64,000 nt of DNA. Origin: Caulobacter sp. Root655 (GTDB lineage: Bacteria > Pseudomonadota > Alphaproteobacteria > Caulobacterales > Caulobacteraceae). The stretch lies in NCBI RefSeq assembly GCF_001427665.1, contig NZ_LMHC01000002.1, positions 16,536 through 80,535 on the forward strand, in the 5' to 3' direction. The notes under the pieces are model-generated. The model was given only the letters and a program-made list of their open reading frames with translations. It did not search any database and was not told the origin of the DNA. Shown here one piece after another: positions 47,763 to 57,056 of the stretch (positions within the stretch are counted from its first letter, which is position 1; the number at the start of each line of letters is the position of its first letter). A program made the position numbers and the translations under genes.

Positions 47763-48916
47763 GCGGACTGGCCGACCTGACGCTGGGCTTCATCCCCCTG
47801 ACCGACTGCGCGCCCCTGGTGGTCGCCAAGTCGCTGGGATTCTTCGCCGAGGAGGGGCTGGAGGTGACGCTCAGCCGCGAAGCCTCCTGGGCGACGATCC
47901 GCGACAAGGTGGCGGTCGGGGCGCTGGACGGGGCCCATATGCTGGCGCCCATGGCCCTGGCGGCCGGACTGGGCGACGACGGCGTCGTCGCCGCGCCGAT
48001 GCTCGCACCCCTGGCCCTGAACCTGAACGGCAGCGCCATCACCGTTTCGACGGCCCTGGCCGACGCCCTGCGGGCGGTCGATCCCGAGGGCATGGCGGCG
48101 GATACGGTCACCGCGCGGCCGCTGGCCCGGCTGATCGAGGCGCGGCGAGGCCAGGGCGCCCCGCCGCTGATCTTCGCCGTGGTCTTCCCCTATTCGATGC
48201 ACAGCTACGCCCTGCGCTACTGGCTGGCGCAAGCGGGCGTCGATCCCGACCACGACGTCCGGCTGGTGGTGACGCCGCCGCCGCGCGTGGTCGCTCATCT
48301 GCAGTCCGGCGGGATCGACGGCTTCTGTGTCGGCGCGCCCTGGAACGCCGTGGCCGTCAGCGAGGGGGTCGGCGAGATTCTGATCAAGGCGTCGACCTTC
48401 TGGCCCGGCGGGCCGGACAAGGTGTTCGGCGTCACCGAGGCCTGGGCGGCGCGACGTCCCGACGACCTGCGGGCGGCCCTGCGCGCCCTGATCCGCGCCT
48501 CGGCCTGGGCCGACGAGCCGGGCAACCACGCCGAGCTCGTGGCGCTGCTGTCGCGACCCGACCATGTCGGCGCCGAACCCGAAGTGCTGGCCCGCGCCCT
48601 GAAGCAGGAGATCGTCTTCCATCGCGACGCCGCCGGCCTGCCGCGCCGGGAGCACGCCCTGTGGTTCCTGTCGCAGATGGTCCGCTGGGGACAGGTCGGT
48701 CCCGACCTGGACCTCGAGGCCGTCGCCGACCAGGTCTATCGCCCCGACCTGTTCCGCGAGGCGGCCCTGTCGGTGGGGCCGGTGGTCGAGCCGGCCATGG
48801 TGTTCGCCGACGCTCCGCCGCCGCCGCCCGCGGCGCTGTTCGACGGCGCGCCGTTCGATCCCGCCGATTCCCGGGGCTATGCGGCGGGGTTCGCGATCGG
48901 GCGGGTGCAGGGCTAG
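47759..48916 (+). CDS. nasS: Nitrate sensor NasS (NrtA/CmpA-like, cytoplasmic)
   Basis: A 385-residue protein of the NrtA/CmpA nitrate-binding family (LGFIPLTDCAPLVVAKSLGF, HMLAPMALAAGLG, GFCVGAPWN). It starts at GTG 47759 with no signal peptide, unlike transport NrtA proteins, so it should stay in the cytoplasm. That is the mark of NasS, which binds NasT and releases it when nitrate or nitrite is bound. No ABC permease or ATPase is encoded nearby; the transporter is the MFS protein downstream. Confidence 0.92.
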   Translation: MSGLADLTLGFIPLTDCAPLVVAKSLGFFAEEGLEVTLSREASWATIRDKVAVGALDGAHMLAPMALAAGLGDDGVVAAPMLAPLALNLNGSAITVSTALADALRAVDPEGMAADTVTARPLARLIEARRGQGAPPLIFAVVFPYSMHSYALRYWLAQAGVDPDHDVRLVVTPPPRVVAHLQSGGIDGFCVGAPWNAVAVSEGVGEILIKASTFWPGGPDKVFGVTEAWAARRPDDLRAALRALIRASAWADEPGNHAELVALLSRPDHVGAEPEVLARALKQEIVFHRDAAGLPRREHALWFLSQMVRWGQVGPDLDLEAVADQVYRPDLFREAALSVGPVVEPAMVFADAPPPPPAALFDGAPFDPADSRGYAAGFAIGRVQG

Positions 48917-49350
48917 CGCGCGATTTTTCGTGCCTGAATCGCCGCCCCCTTCTTCCGTTTCCCCGGCGAAGGCCGGGGCCCAGGTGAAACCCACGAGCCG
49001 TACTGGATGAATCTGGGTCCCGGCCTTCGCCGGGAAGCCGGAGGTGGGTGGCGCGCATCGACAACAAGCAAACACGCTCTGGGCGCGAGCGACCTGAAGC
49101 CACCGAAGGATCCGCGATCTGCTCATCCTTCAGGCAGAGGCGCTGCCTATCTGCTGAGCAATCGCGCGATGCGCGCCCATCGACACCGCATTGCAGCATG
49201 GCGCGTGACACCGCCGATCTTCCAGCTCTTCACTGACATCAGGCCTTCGGACAACGGCGTTCGTGGCTGCCAGAGACGACCGCTCGGATGCGGTCACCCG
49301 CCGGACGCTGACCCGTCCCCTCTCGCAGACACGCAACACCGAGGGCTTTC
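48917..49350 (+). promoter_or_regulatory. Structured leader between nasS and the nitrate transporter, with a candidate NasT (ANTAR) binding site
   Basis: A 434-bp stretch with no convincing gene. Its last 110 bp hold two adjacent hairpins. The first has stem CGGAC/GTTCG (49248-49263, extended by GCC/GGC) and the six-base loop AACGGC, which has A at position 1 and G at position 4, as in ANTAR target loops. The second is GACCGC-TCGGAT-GCGGTC (49278-49295), again a hexaloop with G at position 4 but T at position 1. Its 3' arm can instead pair as GCGG-tcac-CCGC. A nested hairpin with AGGCAG/CTGCCT lies at 49132-49148. The narK start has GAGGG before it. No classic T-run follows. Confidence 0.55.
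48961..49034. repeat. Inverted-repeat element, copy C of the CCCGGCGAA palindrome family
   Basis: Bases 48962-48983 and 49013-49034 are inverted copies over 22 bp with one mismatch, 29 bp apart. Each arm is itself a palindrome around CCCGGCGAAGGCCGGG. The core CCCGGCGAA is shared with the REP-like copy B. It sits at the start of the nitrate leader, directly after nasS. Confidence 0.8.
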
Positions 49351-50571
49351 ATGCTTTCTCGCGATTTCCTCAAGGCCGGCCACGCGCCGACGCTGTTCGC
49401 CGCGTTCCTGTATTTCGACCTCAGCTTCATGGTCTGGGTGATCCTGGGCCCGCTGGGCGTGGCCATCGCCAAGGACTTCCACCTCGACCCCGCCCAGAAG
49501 GGCCTGATGGTCGCCATCCCCGTGCTGGCCGGGGCGCTGCTGCGCCTGGTCAACGGCGTGCTGGTCGACCGGATCGGCCCCAAGAAGACGGGGATGATCA
49601 ACCAGATGATCGTGCTGACCGGCCTGGTGCTGGCCTGGGCGGTGGGCATCCACAACTATCACCAGGTGCTGGCCCTGGGCCTGGTGCTCGGCGTGGCCGG
49701 CGCCTCGTTCGCCGTCGCCCTGCCGCTGGCCTCGCGCTGGTACCCGCAGGAGCATCAGGGCCTGGCCCTGGGCATCGCCGGGGCCGGCAACTCCGGCACC
49801 GCCCTGGCGGCGCTGTTCGCTCCCATGCTGGCCAAGGCCTTCGGCTGGCAGAACGTCATCGGCCTGGCGGCCATCCCGCTGGCCGTCGCCTTCGTCGTCT
49901 ACATGCTGCTGGCCAAGGACGCGCCCGAGCAGCCCGCGCCCAAGACCTTGCCCGAGTACATGGAAGTGCTGAAGGTTCCCGACGCCTGGTGGCTGATGCT
50001 GCTCTATGCGGTGACCTTCGGCGGCTTCGTCGGCCTGGCCTCGTCCCTGACCATCTATTTCAACTCCGAATATGGCCTGGACCCGGTGGTCGCCGGCTTC
50101 TTCACCGCCGCCTGCGTGTTCGCCGGCTCGTTCATCCGGCCGGTGGGCGGGGCCCTGGCCGACCGGTTCGGCGGGGTGCGGACCCTGAGCTTCGTCTACG
50201 CCCTGGCCGCCGCCGGCCTGGCCCTGGCCAGCTTCCAGATGCCCTCGGCCTGGCTGGCCCTGGCGGTGCTGCTGTTCTCGATGCTGGCCCTGGGGGCCGG
50301 CAACGGAGCGGTGTTCCAACTGGCGCCGCAGCGGTTCCGCAAGGAGATCGGGGTGATGACCGGCCTGATCGGCATGACCGGCGGGATCGGCGGCTTCTAC
50401 CTGGCCTCGACCCTGGGCATGGCCAAGAAGCTGACCGGCTCCTACCAGATCGGCTTCCTCGGCTTCGCGGCCCTGGCGGTGTTCGCGCTGTTCGCCCTGC
50501 ACGGCCTGAAGGCCCGCTGGCGCTCGGTCTGGCCGACCCTGCACGCCGACGCCCGTCCGATCCGCGTCTAG
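49351..50571 (+). CDS. Nitrate/nitrite transporter of the NarK/NasA major-facilitator family
   Basis: A 406-residue membrane protein with twelve predicted helices. Nitrate-signature regions are clear: VAGASFAVALPLASRWYP followed by GLALGIAGAGNSGTALAA, and GAGNGAVFQLAPQRF with EIGVMTGLIGMTGGIGGFYL. The first helix reads FAAFLYFDLSFMVWVILGPL. It supplies nitrate to the reductases encoded downstream and is the first structural gene after the NasT-type leader. The next gene starts 23 bp later. Confidence 0.93.
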   Translation: MLSRDFLKAGHAPTLFAAFLYFDLSFMVWVILGPLGVAIAKDFHLDPAQKGLMVAIPVLAGALLRLVNGVLVDRIGPKKTGMINQMIVLTGLVLAWAVGIHNYHQVLALGLVLGVAGASFAVALPLASRWYPQEHQGLALGIAGAGNSGTALAALFAPMLAKAFGWQNVIGLAAIPLAVAFVVYMLLAKDAPEQPAPKTLPEYMEVLKVPDAWWLMLLYAVTFGGFVGLASSLTIYFNSEYGLDPVVAGFFTAACVFAGSFIRPVGGALADRFGGVRTLSFVYALAAAGLALASFQMPSAWLALAVLLFSMLALGAGNGAVFQLAPQRFRKEIGVMTGLIGMTGGIGGFYLASTLGMAKKLTGSYQIGFLGFAALAVFALFALHGLKARWRSVWPTLHADARPIRV

Positions 50572-50594
50572 TCCCGACGACCAGGAACATGACC

Positions 50595-53063
50595 ATGAGC
50601 AAAGCCCAAGTCCGGGAAAGACTCGTCGTGATCGGCAACGGCATGGCCGGCTGCCGGGCGGTCGAGGAGGTCCTCAAGCGCGACCCCGACCGCTACGACA
50701 TCGCCATCTTCGGGGCCGAGCCGAGGGTCAACTACAACCGCATCATGCTGTCGCCGGTGCTGGCCGGCGAGAAGACCTTCGCCGACATCGTCATCAACGA
50801 CGAGGCCTGGTACGCCGACAACGCCATCACCCTGTACGCCGGGCGGGCGGTCACGGGTGTCGACCTGGAAGGCCGCAAGGTGGTCGCCGAGGGCGGGCTC
50901 GAGGTCGCCTACGACAAGCTGATCCTGGCCACTGGCTCGGACCCGTTCCGCCTGCCGCTGCCGGGCATCGACCTCGCGGGCGTGGTCACCTTCCGCGACC
51001 TGGACGACGTCGAGGCCATGGTCGCCGCCTCGGGCAAGCCCGGAGCGAAGGCCGTGGTGATCGGCGGCGGCCTGCTGGGCCTGGAAGCCGCCTACGGCCT
51101 GGCCCGGCGGGGCATGGCCGCCACCGTCGTTCACCTGATGGACGTGCTGATGGAGCGCCAGCTGGACGAAAGCGCCGGCTTCCTGCTGCGCGAGGCCCTG
51201 GCCGAGCGCGGCGTCGAGACGGTGATGGGCGCCCATTCCGAGGAGATCGTCGGCGTGGACGGCCAGGTCACCGGCCTCAAGCTCAAGGACGGCCGCGTCC
51301 TGCCGTGCGACCTGCTGGTCATGGCCGTGGGCATCAAGCCCAACGCCGGCCTGGCCAAGGCCGCCGGCCTCAACGTCAATCGCGGCGTGGTCGTCGACGA
51401 CGCCATGCGCACCTCCGACCCGGCGGTGTTCGCGGTCGGCGAATGCGCGGAGCACCGCGGCAACTGCTACGGCCTGGTCGCGCCCATCTGGGACATGTGC
51501 CGGTCGCTGGCCCAGTCGATGACCGACGGGGAGGGCGCCTATGAGGGCTCCGTCCTCTCGACCCGCCTGAAGGTCTCCGGCGTCGACGTGTTCTCGGCCG
51601 GCAAGTTCGCCGGTGGCGAGGGCTGCGAGGACATCGTGTTCCGCGACGCCGGGCGCGGCGTCTACAAGCGGGTGGTGATCGAGGACGGCAAGCTCGTCGG
51701 TTCCGTCCTGTTCGGCGACGCCACCGACGGCAACTGGTACTTCGACCTGATGCGGGCCGGGACCCAGGTCTCCGACATCCGCGACACCCTGATCTTCGGC
51801 CAGGCCATCACGGAGGGTTTGTCCGGCCTGGACCCTAACGCCGCCGTTGCGGCCATGCCCGACACGCAGGAAATCTGCGGCTGCAACGGTGTCTGCAAGG
51901 GTTCGATCGTTTCGGCCATCACCACCCAGGGTCTGACGACACTGGATGACGTGAAGGCGGTCACCAAGGCCTCGGCCTCGTGCGGCTCGTGCACGCCGCT
52001 GGTCGAGCAGGTGCTGAAGCTGACCCTGGGCGACGACTTCAAGGCCCAGGTCGGCCCCAAGCCGATGTGCAAGTGCACGCATCACCCGCACTCGGCGGTG
52101 CGCGAGGCCATTCTCGACATGGACCTGAAGTCCATGCCGGCGGTGATGCAGGCCATGGAATGGACTACGCCCGACGGCTGCTCGTCCTGCCGTCCGGCCT
52201 TGAACTACTACCTGCTGTGCGCCTGGCCGGCCGAGTACCGCGACGACAAGCAGTCGCGCTATATCAACGAGCGGGTCCACGCCAACATCCAGAAGGACGG
52301 CACCTATTCCGTCGTGCCGCGCATGTGGGGCGGGATGACGACGCCCGACGAACTGCGGGCCATCGCCGACGTCGCCGACAAGTTCGCCATTCCCGCGGTC
52401 AAGGTCACCGGCGGCCAGCGCATCGACCTGCTGGGCGTCAAGAAGGACGACCTGCCGGCCGTCTGGGCCGACCTCAACGCCGCCGGCATGGTCAGCGGCC
52501 ACGCCTACGCCAAGGGGCTGCGCACGGTGAAGACCTGCGTCGGCAGCGACTGGTGCCGGTTCGGCACTCAGGACTCCACCGGCCTGGGCATCCGCCTGGA
52601 GAAGTTCCTCTGGGGGTCGTGGGCCCCGGCCAAGGTCAAGCTGGCGGTGTCGGGCTGTCCGCGCAACTGCGCCGAGGCCACCTGCAAGGACTTCGGCGTG
52701 GTCTGCGTCGACAGCGGCTACGAAATCCACATCGGCGGCGCGGCCGGCCTGCACATCCAGGGCACCAAGGTGCTGACCCATGTCGCTTCCGAGGACGAGA
52801 CCGTCTGGGTGATCGCCGCGGCTATGCAGCTGTATCGCGAGGAGGGCTGGTACCTGGAGCGCGTCTACAAGTGGATGGCCCGCGTCGGTCTGGAGAGCAT
52901 CCAGGCCAAGGTCACCGATCCTGAAACGCGCAAGGCGCTCTACGACCGCTTCGTGTTCTCGCAGCGCTTCGCCCGCATCGACCCCTGGGCCGAGCGCGTG
53001 GCCGGTCGGCACAACGAGGAATTCACCCCCATGAGCCGCCGGATGGAGTTCGCCCCCGCATGA
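50595..53063 (+). CDS. nirB: Assimilatory nitrite reductase [NAD(P)H], large subunit
   Basis: An 822-residue enzyme that reduces nitrite to ammonium. It contains an NAD(P)H/FAD module (LVVIGNGMAGCRAVEEV, AVVIGGGLLGLEAAYGLARR), a BFD-like [2Fe-2S] domain (EICGCNGVCKGS... SASCGSCTPLV) and a C-terminal sulfite/nitrite reductase module whose four Cys for the [4Fe-4S]-siroheme centre are seen in TCVGSDWC and SGCPRNCAEA. I chose ATG 50595 because AGGA is eight bases upstream. ATG 50589 is too close to it. It overlaps nirD by 4 bp. Confidence 0.95.
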   Translation: MSKAQVRERLVVIGNGMAGCRAVEEVLKRDPDRYDIAIFGAEPRVNYNRIMLSPVLAGEKTFADIVINDEAWYADNAITLYAGRAVTGVDLEGRKVVAEGGLEVAYDKLILATGSDPFRLPLPGIDLAGVVTFRDLDDVEAMVAASGKPGAKAVVIGGGLLGLEAAYGLARRGMAATVVHLMDVLMERQLDESAGFLLREALAERGVETVMGAHSEEIVGVDGQVTGLKLKDGRVLPCDLLVMAVGIKPNAGLAKAAGLNVNRGVVVDDAMRTSDPAVFAVGECAEHRGNCYGLVAPIWDMCRSLAQSMTDGEGAYEGSVLSTRLKVSGVDVFSAGKFAGGEGCEDIVFRDAGRGVYKRVVIEDGKLVGSVLFGDATDGNWYFDLMRAGTQVSDIRDTLIFGQAITEGLSGLDPNAAVAAMPDTQEICGCNGVCKGSIVSAITTQGLTTLDDVKAVTKASASCGSCTPLVEQVLKLTLGDDFKAQVGPKPMCKCTHHPHSAVREAILDMDLKSMPAVMQAMEWTTPDGCSSCRPALNYYLLCAWPAEYRDDKQSRYINERVHANIQKDGTYSVVPRMWGGMTTPDELRAIADVADKFAIPAVKVTGGQRIDLLGVKKDDLPAVWADLNAAGMVSGHAYAKGLRTVKTCVGSDWCRFGTQDSTGLGIRLEKFLWGSWAPAKVKLAVSGCPRNCAEATCKDFGVVCVDSGYEIHIGGAAGLHIQGTKVLTHVASEDETVWVIAAAMQLYREEGWYLERVYKWMARVGLESIQAKVTDPETRKALYDRFVFSQRFARIDPWAERVAGRHNEEFTPMSRRMEFAPA

Positions 53064-53407
53064 ACGCGCCCGTGAAGTCCCCAATCTGGATCGACGTCGG
53101 CGCCGTGACCGACATCCCCCGCCGCGGGGCGCGTCGCGTCACCAGCCCGCGCGGCGACATCGCCATCTTCCGCACCGGCGACGGTGAGGTGTTCGCCCTG
53201 ATGGACGCCTGTCCGCACAAGGGCGGGCCGCTCAGCCAGGGCATCGTCCACGGTCGCGCGGTGGCCTGTCCGCTGCACAACTGGTCGATCGACCTGGCCT
53301 CCGGCGAGCCCATGGGCGCCGACAAGGGCAAGGGCTGCACGCCGGTCGTGCCGCTGGAGGTGCGCGACGGCCGCCTGCTGCTGAGCCTGGCGACGGCGGT
53401 GGTCTGA
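53060..53407 (+). CDS. nirD: Nitrite reductase small subunit
   Basis: A 115-residue Rieske-fold protein. The two ligand pairs are intact, in DACPHKGGPLSQG and ACPLHNWSID, so a [2Fe-2S] cluster is likely, unlike E. coli NirD, which has lost them. It works with NirB. The start overlaps the nirB stop (ATGA) and its own stop overlaps the ATG of nasA (TGATG). Confidence 0.95.
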   Translation: MNAPVKSPIWIDVGAVTDIPRRGARRVTSPRGDIAIFRTGDGEVFALMDACPHKGGPLSQGIVHGRAVACPLHNWSIDLASGEPMGADKGKGCTPVVPLEVRDGRLLLSLATAVV

Positions 53408-56106
53408 TGGCCGACGGCGGCGGCGCGATCACGGTCAAGACCGCCTGTCCCTATTGCGGGGTCGGCTGCGGCGTGACCGGGGCCGTCGCCAGCCAAGGGA
53501 GCGAGGGCCGGGCGCTGTCGGTGACGGGCGATCCGGCCCATCCCGCCAACCTGGGCCGGCTGTGCTCGAAGGGCACGGCCCTGGGGGCGACGGTGGGGCT
53601 GCAGGGCCGGCTGCTGGAGCCGACCATCGGCGGCAAGCCCGCCAGCTGGACCGAGGCCACCGCCCTGGTCGCCAAGCGCTTCCGCGACACCATCGCCAAG
53701 CACGGCCCCGACAGCGTCGCCTTCTACGTCTCCGGCCAGCTGCTGACCGAGGACTACTACGTCGCCAACAAGCTGATGAAGGGCTTCATCGGCTCGGGCA
53801 ATATCGACACCAACAGCCGGCTCTGCATGGCCTCGGCCGTCGCCGCCCACAAGCAGGCGTTCGGGGCCGACCTGGTGCCCGGCTGCTACGAAGACCTCGA
53901 CCTGGCCGATCTGGTGGTGTTCAGCGGCCACAACGCCGCCTGGACCCATCCGGTGCTGTTCCGGCGCATGGAGGCCGCCAGGGCGCGCGGCCAGAAGCAC
54001 GTGGTCATCGACCCGCGCCGCACGGATACCGCCGAGGGCGCCGACCTGCACCTGGCCATCGCCCCGCAGAGCGACGTGCGGTTGTGGAACGGCCTGCTGG
54101 CCGACCTGATCCGCCGCGGCGCCATCGACCGCGACTACATCGCCGCCCACGTCAACGGCTTCGCCGAGATCGAGGCGGCTCTCGCCGAGCTGGACCAGTC
54201 GCCGGCCGCCGTGGCCGCCGACTGCGGCGTGGCGCTGGATGATTTGCTGAGTTTCTACAACCTCTTCGCCGATAACCCTAAGACCGTCAGCCTGTTCTCG
54301 ATGGGGGCCAACCAGTCGGCCCAGGGCACGGCCAAGGGACTGTCGATCCTCAATGTCCACCTGGCCACCGGGCGGATCGGCAAGCCGGGGGCCTGTCCGT
54401 TCTCGATCACCGGCCAGCCCAACGCCATGGGCGGGCGCGAGACCGGCGGCATGGCCAACACCCTGGCCGGCCACATGGACTTCGCCCCGGCCGACCGCGA
54501 CCGCGTCGCCCGGTTCTGGGGTGCGCCCGACACCGCCCGCGCCCCGGGCCTGAAGGCCGTCGAGATGTTCGAGGCGGTTCACGCGGGCAAGATCAAGGCG
54601 ATCTGGGTGATGGCCACCAACCCGGCCGTCAGCCTGCCCGACGCCAGCCGGGTGCGCGAGGCGCTGGAGCGCTGCCCGTTCGTGGTGGTTTCGGACTGCG
54701 TCGACACCGACACCACGGCCTTCGCCGACGTCAAGCTGCCCGCCCTGGCCTGGGGCGAGAAGGATGGCACGGTGACCAACTCCGAGCGCCGGATTTCGCG
54801 TCAGCGGGCGTTGTTTCCCGCCCCGGGCCAGGCCCGGGCCGACTGGCGGATCGTCGCCGACGTGGCCAAGGCCATGGGGTTCGACGGTTTCGGCTGGGCC
54901 AGCCAGGCCAGCGTGTTTCGCGAGTGGGCGCGGCTGACGGCCTATGAAAACCAGGATCGCGTTCTAAACCTCTCGGGTCTTTCCGCTATCACGCCAGAGG
55001 CTTACGCGGGACTTCTGCCGGTCCAGTGGCCTGTCACGACGGACGGGCAGGGGACGCCGCGCCTGTTCACCAATGGCCGCTTCCAGACCCCCGACGGCCG
55101 CGCCCGCATGATCCCGACCCGGCCGCGCGGGCCGGCCGACGCCGTCGACGCGGCCTATCCTCTGTCGCTCAACACCGGTCGCATCCGCGACCAGTGGCAC
55201 ACCATGACCCGCACCGGCCTGGCCCCCGACCTCTGCCGCCACGCGCCCGAGCCGTTCGTCGAGATCCACCCCGCCGACGCCGAGGCCGCCGGCCTGAAGG
55301 ACGGCGCCCTGACCCGGGTGATCACCGTGCGAGGCGAGGCCGTGGCCGTGGCCAAGGTCACCGACCGCCAGCGGCTGGGCGGGGTTTTCATGCCCATGCA
55401 CTGGACTGACGCCTTCGCGCCGTCCGGCCGTTCCAATCCGCTGATCGCGCCCAATCTCGACCCGGTGTCCGGCCAGCCGGAGTTCAAGCACACCCCGGCC
55501 CGGATCCGCGCCTATCGCGAGACCTGGAAGGGGTTCCTCCTGACGCCCGACGCCAGGGGCGCGCCCGTCGGCCAGGACCTGGTCTGGCGGCGCATCCCGC
55601 AGGACGCCTGCCAGCTGCATGAGTTCGCCGGTCGCGGCGATGAGGCCCAGCGCGAGGCGGTGCGGAAGCTCCTCACCAAAGGCCTGATCGGCGAGGTCGT
55701 GGCTTATGACGACGCCGCCACCGGCGCGCGGCGCGAGGCCTGGGTCCGCGACGGCCGGCTGGTCGCCGTGCTGTTCATGACCACCACCGGTCGCCTGCCG
55801 CCGCGCGACTGGCTGGCCGAACTGTTCGCCCTGCCGGCGCTGGACGCCGTGGCCCGTTCCTCGTTGCTGTTCGGCCGCGCGCCGGGCGCGCCTGTCGACA
55901 AGGGCCCGCTGGTCTGCGCCTGCCTGAAGGTCGGGGCCAGGGCCGTGCAGGCCGCCATCGTCGCCGGGGCCGCCAGCCCCGACGCGGTCGGCGCGGTCAC
56001 CGGAGCCGGAACCAACTGCGGGTCCTGCCGCCCCGAGATCGCCCGGATGATCGCCGCGTCGCCGGCTGCTTCGCCCGCCAAGGAGACCGCCCATGTCGTC
56101 GCATGA
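53407..56106 (+). CDS. nasA: Assimilatory nitrate reductase, catalytic subunit
   Basis: An 899-residue molybdenum enzyme that reduces nitrate to nitrite in the cytoplasm. The N-terminal [4Fe-4S] motif is CPYCGVGCGV, with its fourth Cys in GRLCSKG. Molybdopterin-binding segments follow (SNSRLCMASAVAAHKQAFG-like region near residue 135, then GHNAAWTHPVLFRR). The C-terminus carries an extra BFD-like [2Fe-2S] domain (VCACLKVGARAVQAAIVAG... GTNCGSCRPEI), as in Klebsiella-type NasA. There is no Tat signal, consistent with the assimilatory class. It overlaps both neighbours. Confidence 0.95.
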   Translation: MADGGGAITVKTACPYCGVGCGVTGAVASQGSEGRALSVTGDPAHPANLGRLCSKGTALGATVGLQGRLLEPTIGGKPASWTEATALVAKRFRDTIAKHGPDSVAFYVSGQLLTEDYYVANKLMKGFIGSGNIDTNSRLCMASAVAAHKQAFGADLVPGCYEDLDLADLVVFSGHNAAWTHPVLFRRMEAARARGQKHVVIDPRRTDTAEGADLHLAIAPQSDVRLWNGLLADLIRRGAIDRDYIAAHVNGFAEIEAALAELDQSPAAVAADCGVALDDLLSFYNLFADNPKTVSLFSMGANQSAQGTAKGLSILNVHLATGRIGKPGACPFSITGQPNAMGGRETGGMANTLAGHMDFAPADRDRVARFWGAPDTARAPGLKAVEMFEAVHAGKIKAIWVMATNPAVSLPDASRVREALERCPFVVVSDCVDTDTTAFADVKLPALAWGEKDGTVTNSERRISRQRALFPAPGQARADWRIVADVAKAMGFDGFGWASQASVFREWARLTAYENQDRVLNLSGLSAITPEAYAGLLPVQWPVTTDGQGTPRLFTNGRFQTPDGRARMIPTRPRGPADAVDAAYPLSLNTGRIRDQWHTMTRTGLAPDLCRHAPEPFVEIHPADAEAAGLKDGALTRVITVRGEAVAVAKVTDRQRLGGVFMPMHWTDAFAPSGRSNPLIAPNLDPVSGQPEFKHTPARIRAYRETWKGFLLTPDARGAPVGQDLVWRRIPQDACQLHEFAGRGDEAQREAVRKLLTKGLIGEVVAYDDAATGARREAWVRDGRLVAVLFMTTTGRLPPRDWLAELFALPALDAVARSSLLFGRAPGAPVDKGPLVCACLKVGARAVQAAIVAGAASPDAVGAVTGAGTNCGSCRPEIARMIAASPAASPAKETAHVVA

Positions 56107-56875
56107 TCCCAAGGCCGGCCACGTTCTGCTGGTCGGCGCCGGCCCAGGTCCCGTCGACCTGATGACCGTGCGCGCGGTGCGCGCCGTCGAGAGCGCCCAG
56201 GCCCTGCTGTACGACGCCCTGATCTCCGACGAGGCGATCGCCCTGGCCCCGCCCGGCTGCGTGCGCATCCAGACCGGCAAGCGGGCCGGCAAGCCCAGCA
56301 TGCACCAGGACGAGATCAACCGCCTGATGCTGCGCCTGGCCCGCAAGGGCCTGCGCGTCGTGCGGTTGAAGGGCGGCGATCCGTCGATCTTTGGCCGGGT
56401 CGGCGAGGAGGCGGGCTTCCTGCAAGACCACGGCGTGCCGATCGAGGTGGTGCCCGGCGTCACCGCCGCCTGCGCCGCCGCCGCCCAGTTCGGTTTCCCC
56501 CTGACCCATCGCGGCGAGGCCCGCCGGGTGGTGTTCACCACCGCCCGCCTGGAGGCCGGCGCCCTGGCCGGCGACTGGAGCGCCGCGTCCGACCCCGAGG
56601 CGACCATGGCCGTCTATATGGGCGGCGAGGTCGCCGCGGCCCTGAGCGAGCGGATGATCGCCGCCGGCCGTTCGCCCGACACCCCGGCCGTGGCGATCGA
56701 ACAGGCCGGCGGAGCCGAGGCCCGACTCTATCGCGGCACCCTGGCGACCCTGGCCGACCAACTGGCGGAGACGCGCGGCGGTCCCGTGCTGATCGTCATC
56801 GGCGAGGTCGCCGCCCAGGCGGGCGACGCGCGGGCTCTGACCGAGGAGGACGGCGCGCGGGTCCTGAGGGCGTGA
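56093..56875 (+). CDS. cobA: Uroporphyrinogen-III C-methyltransferase
   Basis: A 260-residue S-adenosylmethionine-dependent enzyme that makes precorrin-2, the precursor of siroheme needed by NirB. Family motifs are LLVGAGPGPVDLMTVRAVRA near the start, VRLKGGDPSIFGRVGEEA, and VVPGVTAACAAAA. It is the single-domain form, without the CysG oxidase/chelatase part. It overlaps nasA by 14 bp and closes the nitrate operon. Confidence 0.94.
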   Translation: MSSHDPKAGHVLLVGAGPGPVDLMTVRAVRAVESAQALLYDALISDEAIALAPPGCVRIQTGKRAGKPSMHQDEINRLMLRLARKGLRVVRLKGGDPSIFGRVGEEAGFLQDHGVPIEVVPGVTAACAAAAQFGFPLTHRGEARRVVFTTARLEAGALAGDWSAASDPEATMAVYMGGEVAAALSERMIAAGRSPDTPAVAIEQAGGAEARLYRGTLATLADQLAETRGGPVLIVIGEVAAQAGDARALTEEDGARVLRA

Positions 56876-57056
56876 CGACCTGACCGTCCACGGCGAGTCC
56901 CTCGCGTGGCCGCCGTTCTGCGCAATTTGTCCGCTCATTGCAGCGATCGGCGGCGATGCGAACCCGCATCACGGCTGACATCGTCATTTTTGTTGCAAAA
57001 TCTCGATCCGGACGCGAACTTTCTCCGCAAGCGAATTTTACAGGACGGAGATATCC

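Noticed and set aside
49263..50594. In-frame upstream extension of NirB through the narK gene
   Set aside because: It is out of phase with the clearly coding transporter and lacks any homology-like sequence. NirB begins at 50595 with its own ribosome-binding site.
57044..57056. Hairpin or riboswitch before the small secreted protein
   Set aside because: I could not find a convincing stem; the stretch is simply AT-rich with a normal ribosome-binding site.
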